Of a stretch of 64,000 bases of DNA, positions 1 to 9,175 are shown in pieces. A program made the translations under genes and the position numbers. How positions within the stretch are numbered: position 1 is the stretch's first letter; each line of letters starts with the position of its first letter. Below the pieces are notes generated by a model, which was given only the letters and a program-made list of their open reading frames with translations, did not search any database and was not told the origin of the DNA. Origin of the DNA: an uncultured bacterium (lineage in GTDB: Bacteria; Bacillota; Clostridia; Oscillospirales; Acutalibacteraceae); assembly GCA_905215055.1 (NCBI GenBank), contig CAJMOH010000001.1, positions 62,001 to 126,000 on the forward strand, read 5' to 3'.

Positions 1-62
1 CATACAATCCCCTCCCTGGCTTTAGTATAGCGCAGCCAGCGGCTGTTTGCAAGAGGACTCCG

Positions 63-91
63 TTGAATCCTGCATGGCCATAGGGTATAAT
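63..91 (+). promoter_or_regulatory. Sigma-A promoter of the thioesterase gene
   Basis: TTGAAT at 63-68 and TATAAT at 86-91 are 17 bases apart. This is a near-consensus housekeeping promoter about 50 bases upstream of the first coding sequence. The first 60 bases of the window hold nothing else I can recognise. Confidence 0.75.
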
Positions 92-139
92 AAAGGTCTG
101 AGATGAGAGAACTGACATTGTCAAGAAAGGAGAAGGCCC

Positions 140-622
140 ATGGAAAAATATGTGCGGGATTCCTACACCGAGCAGGTGCAGATTTTGTCCCAGTCCAGCT
201 TGAACGGCTACAAGCGGCTGTTTGGCGGGCGGCTGATGGAATGGATCGACGTGGTGGCCGGGGTAGTGGCCCGGCGGCACTCCAACCGGAACGTGACCAC
301 CGCCGCTGTGGACAACCTGCGGTTTGAAGGTCCTGCCTACGGCAACGAGACCATTGTGCTGTGCGGGTACATCACCTACACAGGACGCACCTCGATGGAG
401 GTGTGCGTGCGCACCTATGTGGAGGAACTGAACGGCCACAAGCGGCTGATTAACGTGGCCTATCTGGTGATGGTGGCTCTGGACGAAAACGAGCGCCCTG
501 TGGAGGTCCCCCGGCTGGTTCTCACCACAGAAGAGGAAAAACGCGAATGGGAGGCAGCGGTAGAACGCACCCGCCTGCGGAAAGAACGGCGAAAGGCGGA
601 AAAAGAAGCCAAGCTTTCCTAA
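140..622 (+). CDS. Hotdog-fold acyl-CoA thioesterase (YkhA/YciA type)
   Basis: This 160-residue protein matches the single-hotdog acyl-CoA thioesterases that hydrolyse acyl-CoA to free acid and CoA in the cytoplasm. The segment NGYKRLFGGRLMEWID (about residues 22-37) is the usual start of the hotdog helix, and it is followed by the strand region VTTAAVDNLRFEGPA. The length fits the family. The C-terminus is a charged Lys/Arg/Glu helix. The ATG is preceded by AAAGGAG at about 7 bases. The gene stands alone with its own promoter and ends at a bidirectional terminator facing tadA. The acyl-chain preference cannot be read from the sequence. Confidence 0.85.
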   Translation: MEKYVRDSYTEQVQILSQSSLNGYKRLFGGRLMEWIDVVAGVVARRHSNRNVTTAAVDNLRFEGPAYGNETIVLCGYITYTGRTSMEVCVRTYVEELNGHKRLINVAYLVMVALDENERPVEVPRLVLTTEEEKREWEAAVERTRLRKERRKAEKEAKLS

Positions 623-637
623 AAAACCATATGGCAT

Positions 638-672
638 GAAAAATCCCCCGGCAGCTTACCAGGGGATTTTTT
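638..672. terminator. Bidirectional terminator between thioesterase and tadA
   Basis: An inverted repeat AAAAATCCCC...GGGGATTTTTT has a short loop and A/T tracts on both sides. It sits between two genes that converge, so it probably stops transcription from both. Confidence 0.8.
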
Positions 673-687
673 ATGGCAGCGAGAAAG

Positions 688-1155
688 CTACTCCCGCAAT
701 TTTTGAAAAAACTCTTGCAGCAGGACCTTCGCCTCGGCCTCAAAGAAGCCCCGGTAGACCTCTGGGCGATGACTGTAAGGCAGGGAAAACAGGTCGGCGG
801 CCGTCCCGCAGCAGCCTGCCCGTTCATCATCGGCGCCATAAACAACACGGTCCATATGGGCGTTGATAATGGCCCCTGTACACATGGGACATGGTTCCAG
901 GGTGACGTACAAATCACAGCCGGTGAGCCGCCAGGTTCCCAGCGCCTGGCAGGCCCGGTGAATGGCCTCCACCTCGGCGTGGGCCAAGGCGGTGCGGCCC
1001 TCCTCCCGGCGGTTGCGGCCCTCCCCGATCACCTGTCCGTCCTTCACCACCACGGCGCCCACGGGAACCTCTCCCGCGGCGGCGGCTTCTTCGGCCAGGG
1101 ACAAAGCTCGGAGCATAAACCGCTTTTCTGGCAAAAAGGCGAGAGGCAGCATCAT
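688..1155 (-). CDS. tadA: tRNA-specific adenosine deaminase TadA
   Basis: This 155-residue protein converts adenosine-34 to inosine in the tRNA-Arg(ACG) anticodon. The zinc and catalytic motifs of the family are present: HAEVEAI (His59 ligand, Glu61 proton shuttle) and PCPMC (Cys89 and Cys92 ligands). EVPVGAVVV near residue 29 is the typical first strand. The start overlaps the stop of the upstream CPBP protease by four bases, so the two are translationally coupled. Methionines at residues 2 and 14 are alternative starts. Confidence 0.95.
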   Translation of the reverse strand: MMLPLAFLPEKRFMLRALSLAEEAAAAGEVPVGAVVVKDGQVIGEGRNRREEGRTALAHAEVEAIHRACQALGTWRLTGCDLYVTLEPCPMCTGAIINAHMDRVVYGADDERAGCCGTAADLFSLPYSHRPEVYRGFFEAEAKVLLQEFFQKLRE

Positions 1156-2678
1156 AGCATCAGAAACATGCTCAGGGTGTAAAGGACCATCAGTCCCAAA
1201 ACCACCCAGAAGCCCGGCGCCCGGACAATGGCGGAGGCGCTTTCCCCCGCCATTAAAGGCTGGGAAGGACCGTCATACCGGGGAGAGCGATAGGAGATGA
1301 ACATGCCCCGCTTGAACAGCGCCAGCAGCAGCAAGGCCGCAAGACCGACCCCCAGGGGAATCAGCACAATGAGATTGTCCACCAGCACCGCCATGTCTCC
1401 AAAGAGGAAACCAGCGTGACTGCCCACCACGGCAATCAGGTTGTTCAGAGCATGAATCCACACCGCCAGCCACAGGTTATTTGTTTTGGCGTAGAGGAAT
1501 CCAAACACCAAGCCCGCGATGAAGGCGAATACCGCGGTGGAAAAGTCCATATGGGCCATGCCAAAGATCAGCGCGGAGGCCACAATGGAAAAGCCAATGC
1601 CGTATTTTCGCAGAGAGGAAAGCACAATGCCGCGGAACACCAGCTCTTCCATAAACGGCACCAGCAGGGCGGTGACGCCGATTTCCAGCAGAACCGCCGC
1701 CAGAGATTCCTCCCCAAAGATCAGGCTCGCAGCGGACTGATAGCCAAAAGCACTGAAGAAATCGCTGATAAACGCTGCTGGGTAATTGCCCAGCAGCACA
1801 ATGGCCAAGCCGCCCAGCACACAGAGCACCCCGCCGGAAAAGCCCGTCTTCTCAAATTTTAAGTAGTCCGAGGGGTCCTCCCGGCGGAAAATCAAATAGG
1901 CCACAAAGGGTAATGCGGTGGACAAAGGCGCCAGCACTCCCGCCAGCCACTGATAGCCCAGACCGTTGGTGAGAATATTCACTCCCACAGCGGCCAGAAG
2001 CATTTGCAAGGGTATCTGCCACACAAAGGACAGGGCCACTTGAGCAAGCGCCAGCAGGCACATGCGGTTTACAGCCCGGGACGCCCCCTGCTGCCTGGGA
2101 TCACGAGGGGGCTTTCCTCCCATGGCGAAGGGCGGCGGGTAAACCGGGAGAGCTCCATACCCGGCGGGAAAGACTCCTCCGTAGGGAGAACCAACGTTTT
2201 GAGGAACGCCCTGCGGTACAGTCTGATACATTCCCTGGGGGAAACTCTGATATGCCCCTTGAGGCGGTACGCCCTGGGGGGCGTTTTGGTACGCTCCCTG
2301 AGACGGCATGCCCTGAGGGGCGTTTTGGTACGCTCCCTGAGGCGGCATGCCCTGGGGAACATTCTGGTACACTCCCTGAGGCGGCATGCCCTGGGGGGCG
2401 TTTTGGTACGCTCCCTGAGACGGCATGCCCTGAGGGGCGTTTTGGTACGCTCCCTGAGGCGGCATGCCCTGGGGGACATTCTGGTACGCTCCCTGAGGCG
2501 GTACGCCTTGGGGAACGTTTTGGTACGCTCCCTGAGGCGGTACGCCCTGGGGGACATTCTGATACACTCCCTGAGGCGGCATGCCCTGGGGAACGTTTTG
2601 GTACGCTCCCTGAGGCGGCATAGGGCCGTTGGAAGGGGGCGGCGGATAGCCGCCGGGCGGATAAGCGCCATAGTTCAC
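1152..2678 (-). CDS. CPBP-family intramembrane metalloprotease with Pro/Gln-rich repeat N-terminus
   Basis: This 508-residue protein has two parts. Residues 1 to about 170 are a low-complexity Pro/Gln/Gly/Tyr region containing ten copies of a 13-residue unit of the form MPPQGAYQNVPQG. The remainder is a polytopic membrane domain of the CAAX-protease/bacteriocin-processing (CPBP, Abi) family. It carries the glutamate motif FMEELVFRG, followed by the His-bearing segments FGMAHMDF and VWIHALNN, which supply the metal ligands of this family. CPBP enzymes usually cleave small membrane or secreted substrates; this substrate is unknown. The repeat region probably faces the cytoplasm and may mediate protein contacts (inference). 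The gene sits between htpG and tadA. Confidence 0.85.
   Translation of the reverse strand: MNYGAYPPGGYPPPPSNGPMPPQGAYQNVPQGMPPQGVYQNVPQGVPPQGAYQNVPQGVPPQGAYQNVPQGMPPQGAYQNAPQGMPSQGAYQNAPQGMPPQGVYQNVPQGMPPQGAYQNAPQGMPSQGAYQNAPQGVPPQGAYQSFPQGMYQTVPQGVPQNVGSPYGGVFPAGYGALPVYPPPFAMGGKPPRDPRQQGASRAVNRMCLLALAQVALSFVWQIPLQMLLAAVGVNILTNGLGYQWLAGVLAPLSTALPFVAYLIFRREDPSDYLKFEKTGFSGGVLCVLGGLAIVLLGNYPAAFISDFFSAFGYQSAASLIFGEESLAAVLLEIGVTALLVPFMEELVFRGIVLSSLRKYGIGFSIVASALIFGMAHMDFSTAVFAFIAGLVFGFLYAKTNNLWLAVWIHALNNLIAVVGSHAGFLFGDMAVLVDNLIVLIPLGVGLAALLLLALFKRGMFISYRSPRYDGPSQPLMAGESASAIVRAPGFWVVLGLMVLYTLSMFLML
2232..2621 (-). repeat. Ten-unit 39-bp coding tandem repeat
   Basis: Ten in-frame 39-base units encode the 13-residue MPPQGAYQNVPQG-type repeat in the N-terminus of the CPBP protease. 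Units differ by a few substitutions (Met/Val at position 1, Pro/Ser at 3, Ala/Val at 7, Val/Ala at 10), and some neighbouring units are more alike than others, as expected from slippage or recombination. The frame is kept throughout. A shorter degenerate remnant (MYQTVPQG) follows the tenth unit. Confidence 0.9.
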
Positions 2679-2717
2679 GGGATCAACCTCCCTTGCGTCA
2701 TATTTTTCAGTATAGGC

Positions 2718-4610
2718 TTAGAGAAGCTGGCACAGCTTCTGAGAGAAGTCAGAGGGGTCCTCCAAGGAGATGCCCTCGATGAGCAGCGCCTGATCGTAAA
2801 GAACCTCCGCGTAAAGCTTCAACCGCTCCTTGTCAGACTGATACAGTCCTTGCAGCCGCTGGAAAATGGGATGCTCCCCATTGACCTCCAGCACCCGCTG
2901 AGCCTTGATCTTTTCCTGGGCGGGCATGGCGTTGATCACCTTCTCCATTTCGGTGGAGATCATGCCGTCGGTGGTGATGCACACGGGATGGCTTTTCAGC
3001 TTGCCGGAAACCCGCACGTCCTTCACCTTGTCTCCCAGGGCTTCCTTCATAAACTGGAGCAGATCCTTGTTTTCCTCGGCCAGCTCCTTGGTCTTTTCCT
3101 TTTCCTCGGTGGACTCCAACTCCAGGTCGTCGGCGGAGATGTTGCGGAATTCCTTGTCGTCGTACTTCATCAGCATCTTCAGGGCAAATTCATCCACATT
3201 GTCCGTCAGACACAGCATTTCATAGCCCTTGTCCTGCAAGGCCTCCGCCTGGGGCAGACCCAGCACCCGCTCTACCGTTTCGCCGCAGCCGTAGTAAATG
3301 TATTTCTGCTCCGGCTTCATGCGGGAGACATACTCCTTTAAGGAGGTGAGCTTTTTCTCCGCGGAGGAGGTGAACAGCACCAAGTCCTTCAATTCGTCCT
3401 TTTTCGCGCCGTAGCTGTCATACATGCCGTACTTCAGCTGCAGGCCGAAGGCTTTCCAAAACTGCTCGTACTTCTCCCGGTCGTTGTTCAGCATGGATTG
3501 CAGCTCAGAGGCAATCTTCTTTTCCAGACGGCCGGCAATAAGCTTCAGCTGCCGGTCATGCTGAAGCATTTCCCGGGAAATGTTCAGAGACAAGTCCTGG
3601 GAATCCACCAGGCCCTTCACAAAGCTGAAGCAGTCCGGCAGCAGGTCAGCGCACTTGTCCATAATCAACACACCGCTGGCGTAGAGCTGCAAGCCCTTCT
3701 CGTACTCCCGGGTGTAGTAGTCCATGGGAGCGTGGGAGGGAATGAACAGCAGGGCCGTATAGGTGGCGGCGCCCTCGGTGGAGGTGCGGATCACCTTCAA
3801 GGGATCCTGCCAGTCGTAGAACTTCTCCTTGTAGAAGGCGTTGAGCTCCTCCTCGCCCACCTCGCTTCTGGACTTTTTCCAGATGGGAGTCATGCTGTTG
3901 AGGGTCTCCATTTCGGTGTGGGTTTCGTACTCCGGGTCCTTGCCGTCCACGCCGGTGCCTTCCTTCACATGGGTGTGGGAAACCTCCATGCGGATGGGAT
4001 AACGGATATAGTCGGAATACTTCTTTACCAGCTGCTGAACGCGGAACTGGTCCAAAAACTCGCTGTATCGCTCGTCCTCGGTGTCGTCCTTCAGATGCAG
4101 GGTGATGGTGGTTCCCCGGTCCGCTTTTGTCCCGGGGGTGATTTCATACCCCGCCAGGCCCTCGGATTCCCAGTGCCAGGCCTCGTCTGCGCCAAAAGCC
4201 CTGGTGTCCACGGTGACCCGGTCACTGACCATGAAGGCGGAGTAGAACCCCACGCCAAACTGGCCGATGATGTCCACCTCGTCCTTCTGCTCCGCCTCCT
4301 GCTTGAACTGGAGGGAGCCGCTGCGGGCGATAACGCCCAGGTTGTTGTCCAGCTCCTCCTGGGTCATGCCGATGCCGTTGTCGGTGATGGAGAGAGTGCG
4401 GGCCTCCTTGTCCACATCCAGGCGGATGAAGAAGTCCTCTCGGGAAAGGCCGGTGGCGCCGTCCTCCAGGGTGCGGTAATAGAGCTTGTCAATGGCGTCG
4501 CTGGCGTTGGAGATCAGCTCCCGGAGAAAGATCTCCTTGTGGGTGTAGATGGAGTTGATCATCAAGTCCAGCAGACGCTTGGATTCTGCCTGAAATTCTT
4601 TCATTGCCAT
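2718..4610 (-). CDS. htpG: Molecular chaperone HtpG (Hsp90)
   Basis: This 630-residue protein is a full-length bacterial Hsp90, an ATP-dependent cytosolic dimeric chaperone. The N-terminal GHKL ATPase domain shows ELISNASDAIDKL (ATP/Mg asparagine), ITDNGIGM and GQFGVGFYSAF. The middle-domain segment LNISREMLQ and an intact C-terminal dimerisation domain follow. A second in-frame ATG lies two codons after the chosen start. The gene is on the same strand as the CPBP protease, 38 bases away, and may be co-transcribed with it. Confidence 0.97.
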   Translation of the reverse strand: MAMKEFQAESKRLLDLMINSIYTHKEIFLRELISNASDAIDKLYYRTLEDGATGLSREDFFIRLDVDKEARTLSITDNGIGMTQEELDNNLGVIARSGSLQFKQEAEQKDEVDIIGQFGVGFYSAFMVSDRVTVDTRAFGADEAWHWESEGLAGYEITPGTKADRGTTITLHLKDDTEDERYSEFLDQFRVQQLVKKYSDYIRYPIRMEVSHTHVKEGTGVDGKDPEYETHTEMETLNSMTPIWKKSRSEVGEEELNAFYKEKFYDWQDPLKVIRTSTEGAATYTALLFIPSHAPMDYYTREYEKGLQLYASGVLIMDKCADLLPDCFSFVKGLVDSQDLSLNISREMLQHDRQLKLIAGRLEKKIASELQSMLNNDREKYEQFWKAFGLQLKYGMYDSYGAKKDELKDLVLFTSSAEKKLTSLKEYVSRMKPEQKYIYYGCGETVERVLGLPQAEALQDKGYEMLCLTDNVDEFALKMLMKYDDKEFRNISADDLELESTEEKEKTKELAEENKDLLQFMKEALGDKVKDVRVSGKLKSHPVCITTDGMISTEMEKVINAMPAQEKIKAQRVLEVNGEHPIFQRLQGLYQSDKERLKLYAEVLYDQALLIEGISLEDPSDFSQKLCQLL

Positions 4611-4757
4611 GGTTTCAAATTACTTCCTTTCTGGTTGCACCAGGGGCATGATGCGCTGCGCCTGCCGCGCAGGCTCTGCCCGGAGATATTTTTCAACTGG
4701 GCGCCCGCAAAGGATGCCCAGAGACAAACAAGTTTGTTTTCTTCCCATGGGGGTGGC

Positions 4758-5075
4758 TCAACGGCCCAGCTCAAAGGGATGCTTGTCGTGCCAGCGGAGG
4801 TTGTTCAGCCTCTCTTTTTCCTGGATGGCCGCTTCCATATCGATGCCGTAAAGGTTTGCCAGGCACAGGACAAAGTACATCACGTCCCACAGCTCCTCGT
4901 CTAAGGTGCCTTTGATGGGCTGGCCGGGCTGGCGGAACTTCCCGTGGAAAATGGCCTCGGACACCTCGCCCACCTCTTCCACCAGCTTGAGGAAATAGTA
5001 CATCTCTCTGCCGGGGACAAAATCCTTTTGCTTTAGGTAGTTTTGCAGGTATTTCACCGTGATGTTCCCATCCAT
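4758..5075 (-). CDS. MazG-like nucleotide pyrophosphohydrolase
   Basis: This 105-residue all-helical protein has the MazG-superfamily metal-binding pattern: KLVEEVGEVSEA (ExxE) followed by DEELWDVMYFV (ExxxD). Family members hydrolyse nucleoside triphosphates or related pyrophosphates, often to clean up non-canonical nucleotides. The single-domain length matches MazG-like/iMazG proteins rather than the two-domain E. coli MazG. The ribosome binding site AAGGAGG lies 9 bases before the ATG and 15 bases after the methyltransferase stop, so the two form an operon. The substrate is unknown. Confidence 0.85.
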   Translation of the reverse strand: MDGNITVKYLQNYLKQKDFVPGREMYYFLKLVEEVGEVSEAIFHGKFRQPGQPIKGTLDEELWDVMYFVLCLANLYGIDMEAAIQEKERLNNLRWHDKHPFELGR

Positions 5076-5090
5076 CAGGGCCCGCCTCCT

Positions 5091-5822
5091 TCACAGCTTT
5101 ACCGCCGCCACCAACAGCATCATGGGCCGGCGCAGCTCGTCCTTCATGCCGGGAAGGTCCAGCATCCGCTGGGGCGGCTTCGGCTCCACCACCCGGCGCA
5201 GGGCAAAGCCCCCGGTGAGCAGGGTGTCCAGATAGATGGTGAGGGTGCGGTGGTATTTCACCACATTCTCTCCAAGAAAGACCGCCTTCCGCTCTCCCTC
5301 GTAAAAATAGTTGTCCACGGGGAAGTGGAGGATATTTCCGGCTTCATCGTAATACCAGTCCTGACTGCCGTAAGCGGTGAAGATGGGGTGCTCCACAGAA
5401 AACACAAAGTCCCCGCCAGGCTTGAGCCAGGAGCGGACCCTCTCCACAAAGGCGGGAAAATCCTGCAAATAGTGGATGGCCAGGGAGCTGAATACCACGT
5501 CGAAGCTTTCCGGCGAAAAGTCCACGTCCTCTATGGCGGCGTGGAGATACTCCACCTGGGGAAAATGAGTCTTTTCCCGGGCCGTGTCCAGCATTTTCTC
5601 CGACAGGTCCACCCCCGTGACATGGGAGGCGCCCCGCTCCGCCGCGTACACGCAGTGCCAGCCATAGCCGCAGCCTAGGTCCAGCACCTGTTTGCCGGCA
5701 AAATCCGGCAAAATTGTTTGCAGGTCCTCCCACTCCCCAGCTCCGGCCAGCCCCTGCTGGGAGCGGCTCATCTGGCTGTATTTTTCAAAAAAGGCAGGAT
5801 CGTCATACTTGTTTTCCTTCAC
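5091..5822 (-). CDS. Class I SAM-dependent methyltransferase
   Basis: This 243-residue Rossmann-fold methyltransferase has motif I VLDLGCGYGWH (about residue 45), the acidic residue after strand 2 (VTGVDLSEKML), and motif IV DVVFSSLAIHYL. The PGGDFVFSVEHP segment is typical of the UbiE/Methyltransf_11 group that acts on small molecules. The actual acceptor cannot be deduced. The gene precedes the MazG-like gene in the same operon. Confidence 0.85.
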   Translation of the reverse strand: MKENKYDDPAFFEKYSQMSRSQQGLAGAGEWEDLQTILPDFAGKQVLDLGCGYGWHCVYAAERGASHVTGVDLSEKMLDTAREKTHFPQVEYLHAAIEDVDFSPESFDVVFSSLAIHYLQDFPAFVERVRSWLKPGGDFVFSVEHPIFTAYGSQDWYYDEAGNILHFPVDNYFYEGERKAVFLGENVVKYHRTLTIYLDTLLTGGFALRRVVEPKPPQRMLDLPGMKDELRRPMMLLVAAVKL

Positions 5823-5883
5823 GGAGACACCTCAATTCTCCCGCATCACAGGGCGGGGATAATCAAAAATAATTGTAATACAA

Positions 5884-5910
5884 AACCGCCCCTGATGCAA
5901 GGGCGGTCCT
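5884..5910 (-). terminator. Terminator downstream of mutS2
   Basis: An ACCGCCC/GGGCGGT hairpin, read on the minus strand, is followed by TTTTG. It lies just after the mutS2 stop and upstream of the methyltransferase gene. Confidence 0.7.
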
Positions 5911-5944
5911 GGTTTCTTTACAATTTGGAAATATTCTCTTCCGG

Positions 5945-8299
5945 CTACTTCAGCTCGGCGATGGTGACGCCGCTTTCCCCTTCGCCGTAGGTGCCAAGGC
6001 GGAAGCTTTTCACCTGGGCACAGCGCCGCAAATGCTGCTGCACCGCGGCCCGCAGGGCGCCTGTTCCCTTTCCGTGGATAATGGTCACCTGGGACAAGTG
6101 CATCCGAGAAGCCCGGTCCAGGAAGCTGTCCACCTCCATCAAGGCCTCCTCCACCGTTTGGCCCCGCAGGTCCAGGCTGGAGGCAACCTCTGGAGTGGAG
6201 ATATTCTTCGTCACGGTGCGGGTGGGATTTTTCTTTTTCATCTGCCGTTTGCTCATCAGACGAAGGTTGGACAAGGGCACCCGTGTTTTGATAATGCCGG
6301 CCTGCACCAGCACCATGCCGTCCTTCGGCTCCTCCAGCACCGTGGCGTCCTTGTCAATATCGTAGATAAGCACCTCGTCTCCCACCACCAAGGGCCGGGG
6401 CAGCACATAGTTGTCGTCCCGCCGCTCCCGCACTGGATCGGAGGAATTTTCCAGCTCCTTCAGGCCAGAGCGCAGCCGGGCCTTTTGCTCGGCGGAAAGC
6501 TGCTTGTTCTTCTGCCGCCGCAGGTCCTCCAACTCGTTTACCAGAGCATCCGCCCGCTGGCGGGTTTTTTGAACAATTTGGGCGGCCTCCTGCCGGGCGC
6601 GGTCAACCTCTTTCTTGAACTGGGACTCCGCCTCTTCCTTCAAACGTTCTGCCTGCTCCGCGCTCTGTTGGGCCTTGGCCGCGGATTCCCGCAGGCGCCG
6701 CAGCTCGTCCTCCATCTTCCGGCGGTCCTCCTCCAGACGGCCCACCACCTGCTCAAAGGCGTTGCTTTCCCGGCTGACCAGCTCTCTGGCCCGGTCCACA
6801 ATGACAGTGTCCATGCCCAGCCGCTGGGTGATGGCAAAGGCATTGGACTTGCCCGGCACACCGATCAGCAGCCGGTAGGTGGGCCGCAGGGTGGCCACGT
6901 CAAACTCGCAGCTGCCGTTTTCCACACCGGGGGTCTGAATGGCGTAGGCCTTCAGCTCGGCGTAGTGGGTGGTGCAGGCCAGACGGGCCCCCCGCCCCCG
7001 CAGCTCCTGAATGATGGACTGAGCCAAGGCCGCGCCCTCCACCGGGTCGGTGCCGGCGCCCAGCTCGTCCAGCAGGATCAGGCTGCTCGCGTCCGCCACC
7101 TGGAAGATGTGGATGATATTCACCATGTGAGAGGAAAAAGTGGAAAGAGACTGCTCAATGCTCTGCTCATCCCCTATGTCTGCCAGAATGTGCCGGAACA
7201 CCGAGATCTGGCTGCCCTCCCCGGCGGGGATCATCAGGCCGCACATGGCCATCAGCGTCAGCAGACCGATGGTTTTCAGAGCGACTGTCTTTCCGCCGGT
7301 ATTGGGACCCGTGATAATCAGCGTGTCAAAGCTCACGCCCAGGGTGATGTCCGTGGGTACCACCTTGTCCTTCTGGATCAGCGGATGCCGGGCAGCATGG
7401 AGAACAATTCGTCCATCCTCGCCCACCTGGGGCACCACCGCCTTCATCCGGTATGCCACCTGGGCCTTGGCGAAGATCAGGTCCAGCTGAACGGCATAGT
7501 TGTAGCTTTCAATGATGGAGTCCGCAAAGGAGCCAGCCTCTCCGGAAAGCTCCAGCAAAATGCGGGAGATCTCCTCCTGCTCGTCAGAGCGCAGGACCCG
7601 GATCTCGTTGTTGGCCTCCACTACGCTCATGGGCTCCACGAACACCGTGGCGCCGCTGGCGGAGGTATCGTGAACCAGGCCCGGCACCTCTCCCCGAAAC
7701 TCCGCCTTTACCGGCACCACATACCGTCCTCCCCGCTGGGTGACGATGCTTTCTTGCAAATGCTTTTGATGGGAGGGCGAGCGGATCAGCTTGTCCAGCT
7801 GGTCCCGCACCCGCTGAGACGCCGCCCGGATCTTCCGCCGGATGTTTGCCAAAGCGGGAGAGGCGTTGTCCGCCACCTCTTCCTCGTTGAGAATGCAGGT
7901 GAAAATTTTCTCTTCCAGATATTTGTTAGGAGCCAGCACCTCAAACCGGCCGGTGAGAGCGGTGCGGACGCTTTCGCTTTTGCCCCACCACTGGGTCAGG
8001 CCCCGGATGGTCCGCAGGGTGCCGGCAATGTCCAGCAGCTCCCGCAGGCCCAATCCTCCTCCCGCCTGAGCGCGGCGCAGGGGATTGGTGACGTTTTTCA
8101 TGCCGTAGAAGGAGGGCGCGCCAAACTTGGCCATCGCCACAAAGGCAGCGTCGGTTTCCTCCAGCAGCCACCTGGCTTCCGCCGCCGTGAAAACAGGCTC
8201 CAGCTTGCGGGCCAGCTCCGCGCCGTCAGCGCTGGAGCATTCTCCCGCCACCATCTCTAAAATTTTGTCAAGCTCTAAGGCTTTCGTATGTTTGTCCAT
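5945..8299 (-). CDS. mutS2: Endonuclease MutS2 (recombination / collided-ribosome factor)
   Basis: This 784-residue protein has the MutS2 layout. A MutS core ATPase holds the Walker A motif TGPNTGGKT and the segment ILLDELGAGTDP. It is followed by a long charged coiled coil (about residues 510-620), a KOW-like segment and a C-terminal Smr nuclease domain with LDLRGQ and HGKGTGAL. MutS2 suppresses homologous recombination and, in Bacillus, acts on stalled ribosomes. I chose ATG at 8299 because GAGG lies 9 bases upstream. An in-frame GTG seven codons earlier lacks a better site. The following 130 bases up to recO are AT-rich with no gene. Confidence 0.95.
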   Translation of the reverse strand: MDKHTKALELDKILEMVAGECSSADGAELARKLEPVFTAAEARWLLEETDAAFVAMAKFGAPSFYGMKNVTNPLRRAQAGGGLGLRELLDIAGTLRTIRGLTQWWGKSESVRTALTGRFEVLAPNKYLEEKIFTCILNEEEVADNASPALANIRRKIRAASQRVRDQLDKLIRSPSHQKHLQESIVTQRGGRYVVPVKAEFRGEVPGLVHDTSASGATVFVEPMSVVEANNEIRVLRSDEQEEISRILLELSGEAGSFADSIIESYNYAVQLDLIFAKAQVAYRMKAVVPQVGEDGRIVLHAARHPLIQKDKVVPTDITLGVSFDTLIITGPNTGGKTVALKTIGLLTLMAMCGLMIPAGEGSQISVFRHILADIGDEQSIEQSLSTFSSHMVNIIHIFQVADASSLILLDELGAGTDPVEGAALAQSIIQELRGRGARLACTTHYAELKAYAIQTPGVENGSCEFDVATLRPTYRLLIGVPGKSNAFAITQRLGMDTVIVDRARELVSRESNAFEQVVGRLEEDRRKMEDELRRLRESAAKAQQSAEQAERLKEEAESQFKKEVDRARQEAAQIVQKTRQRADALVNELEDLRRQKNKQLSAEQKARLRSGLKELENSSDPVRERRDDNYVLPRPLVVGDEVLIYDIDKDATVLEEPKDGMVLVQAGIIKTRVPLSNLRLMSKRQMKKKNPTRTVTKNISTPEVASSLDLRGQTVEEALMEVDSFLDRASRMHLSQVTIIHGKGTGALRAAVQQHLRRCAQVKSFRLGTYGEGESGVTIAELK

Positions 8300-8431
8300 C
8301 CTGTGTATCCTCACGTTCACGCTCTGCTGTTTCAGTATTTTGTAAAGTTATATCGCTTTACTTCATCAAAAAACTTCAGGAAATGCAAGGAGTTTTTCAA
8401 TTTCTACAAAAAAGTAAAATTACTTTACAGT

Positions 8432-9175
8432 TCACAGCAGACTGTAATAAAAATCTAGGGTTTTCGGCCGTCTTTGCAAGATGTGAATGGTGTATGCCTC
8501 CGCCGCGGCGGAAAGCTCCTGCTGGGCGCCCGGGGAGACAGAAAAGGAGAAAATCCTCTCAAAATCCGCGTAGACAATGTGCCGCATGGCCGTCAGCGCC
8601 GCCGGGGACAAGGACGCCCAAGGGTCGCCGTTATCGATGAAGCAGTCCTTGCAGTACAGCTCTCCCCGGTTGATTTTAAAGATCATCCGCTCCGACTCAT
8701 AAGCGCCGCAATGAGCGCAATAGGCCAAATTGGGCATATACCCCGCCTCGGAAAGCATTCGCAGCTCCACAATGGCCTTTAGTACCGGCTGAGGCCGGGT
8801 CCCTTTGCACAGAAAGTGAAGGGCATTCAGCACCAGGCGCAGGTATTCCCCGGACTCCACTCCCTCCGGCACCAGCTCTACCGCCAGCTGGCAGAAATAC
8901 TGGGCCAGAGCCAGGGCTGTCACGTCTTTCCGCAGATCGAAGAACACCTCGATGGGAAAGGCCTCGTTGATGTTGTATGTATCCCGCCCTTTGGAAAGCT
9001 TCAGGCGGGAATAGCAAAGCAGGCCCGTGCCGGCGTGCTTTGGATCCTTCAGGCTTTTCGCGCGGCGAGCAAAGGCCCGCACCACGCCTTCATCCCTGGT
9101 GAGCGCCGTCACCAGCCGGTCGCTCTCCCCCACTGTCTGCTCCTTGATGATCAGTCCCTGGGTTTGTACCTGCAC
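8432..9175 (-). CDS. recO: DNA repair protein RecO
   Basis: RecO loads RecA and anneals single strands in the RecFOR pathway. An N-terminal OB fold (TQGLIIKEQTVGESDRL) is followed by a helical domain with a four-cysteine zinc site (CAHCGA...CKDC, about residues 145-180). I chose GTG at 9175 (247 residues) because GGGAGAGG lies six bases before it and the protein then begins in the family's normal place. A TTG at 9196 is the longer alternative. The 5' end overlaps the YqzL-like frame. Confidence 0.92.
   Translation of the reverse strand: MQVQTQGLIIKEQTVGESDRLVTALTRDEGVVRAFARRAKSLKDPKHAGTGLLCYSRLKLSKGRDTYNINEAFPIEVFFDLRKDVTALALAQYFCQLAVELVPEGVESGEYLRLVLNALHFLCKGTRPQPVLKAIVELRMLSEAGYMPNLAYCAHCGAYESERMIFKINRGELYCKDCFIDNGDPWASLSPAALTAMRHIVYADFERIFSFSVSPGAQQELSAAAEAYTIHILQRRPKTLDFYYSLL

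Noticed and set aside
2232..2621. Regular repeats that could be mistaken for a CRISPR array
   Set aside because: Units are contiguous, without unique spacers, and stay in frame within a protein-coding gene.
2004..3341. A 445-codon open frame on the plus strand across the repeat region and part of htpG
   Set aside because: It is antisense to two confident genes; its Leu/Arg repeats only reflect the 39-bp coding repeat on the other strand.
6032..8260. A 742-codon open frame on the plus strand opposite mutS2
   Set aside because: It mirrors the codon pattern of mutS2 in GC-rich DNA, has no ribosome binding site and no recognisable domain.
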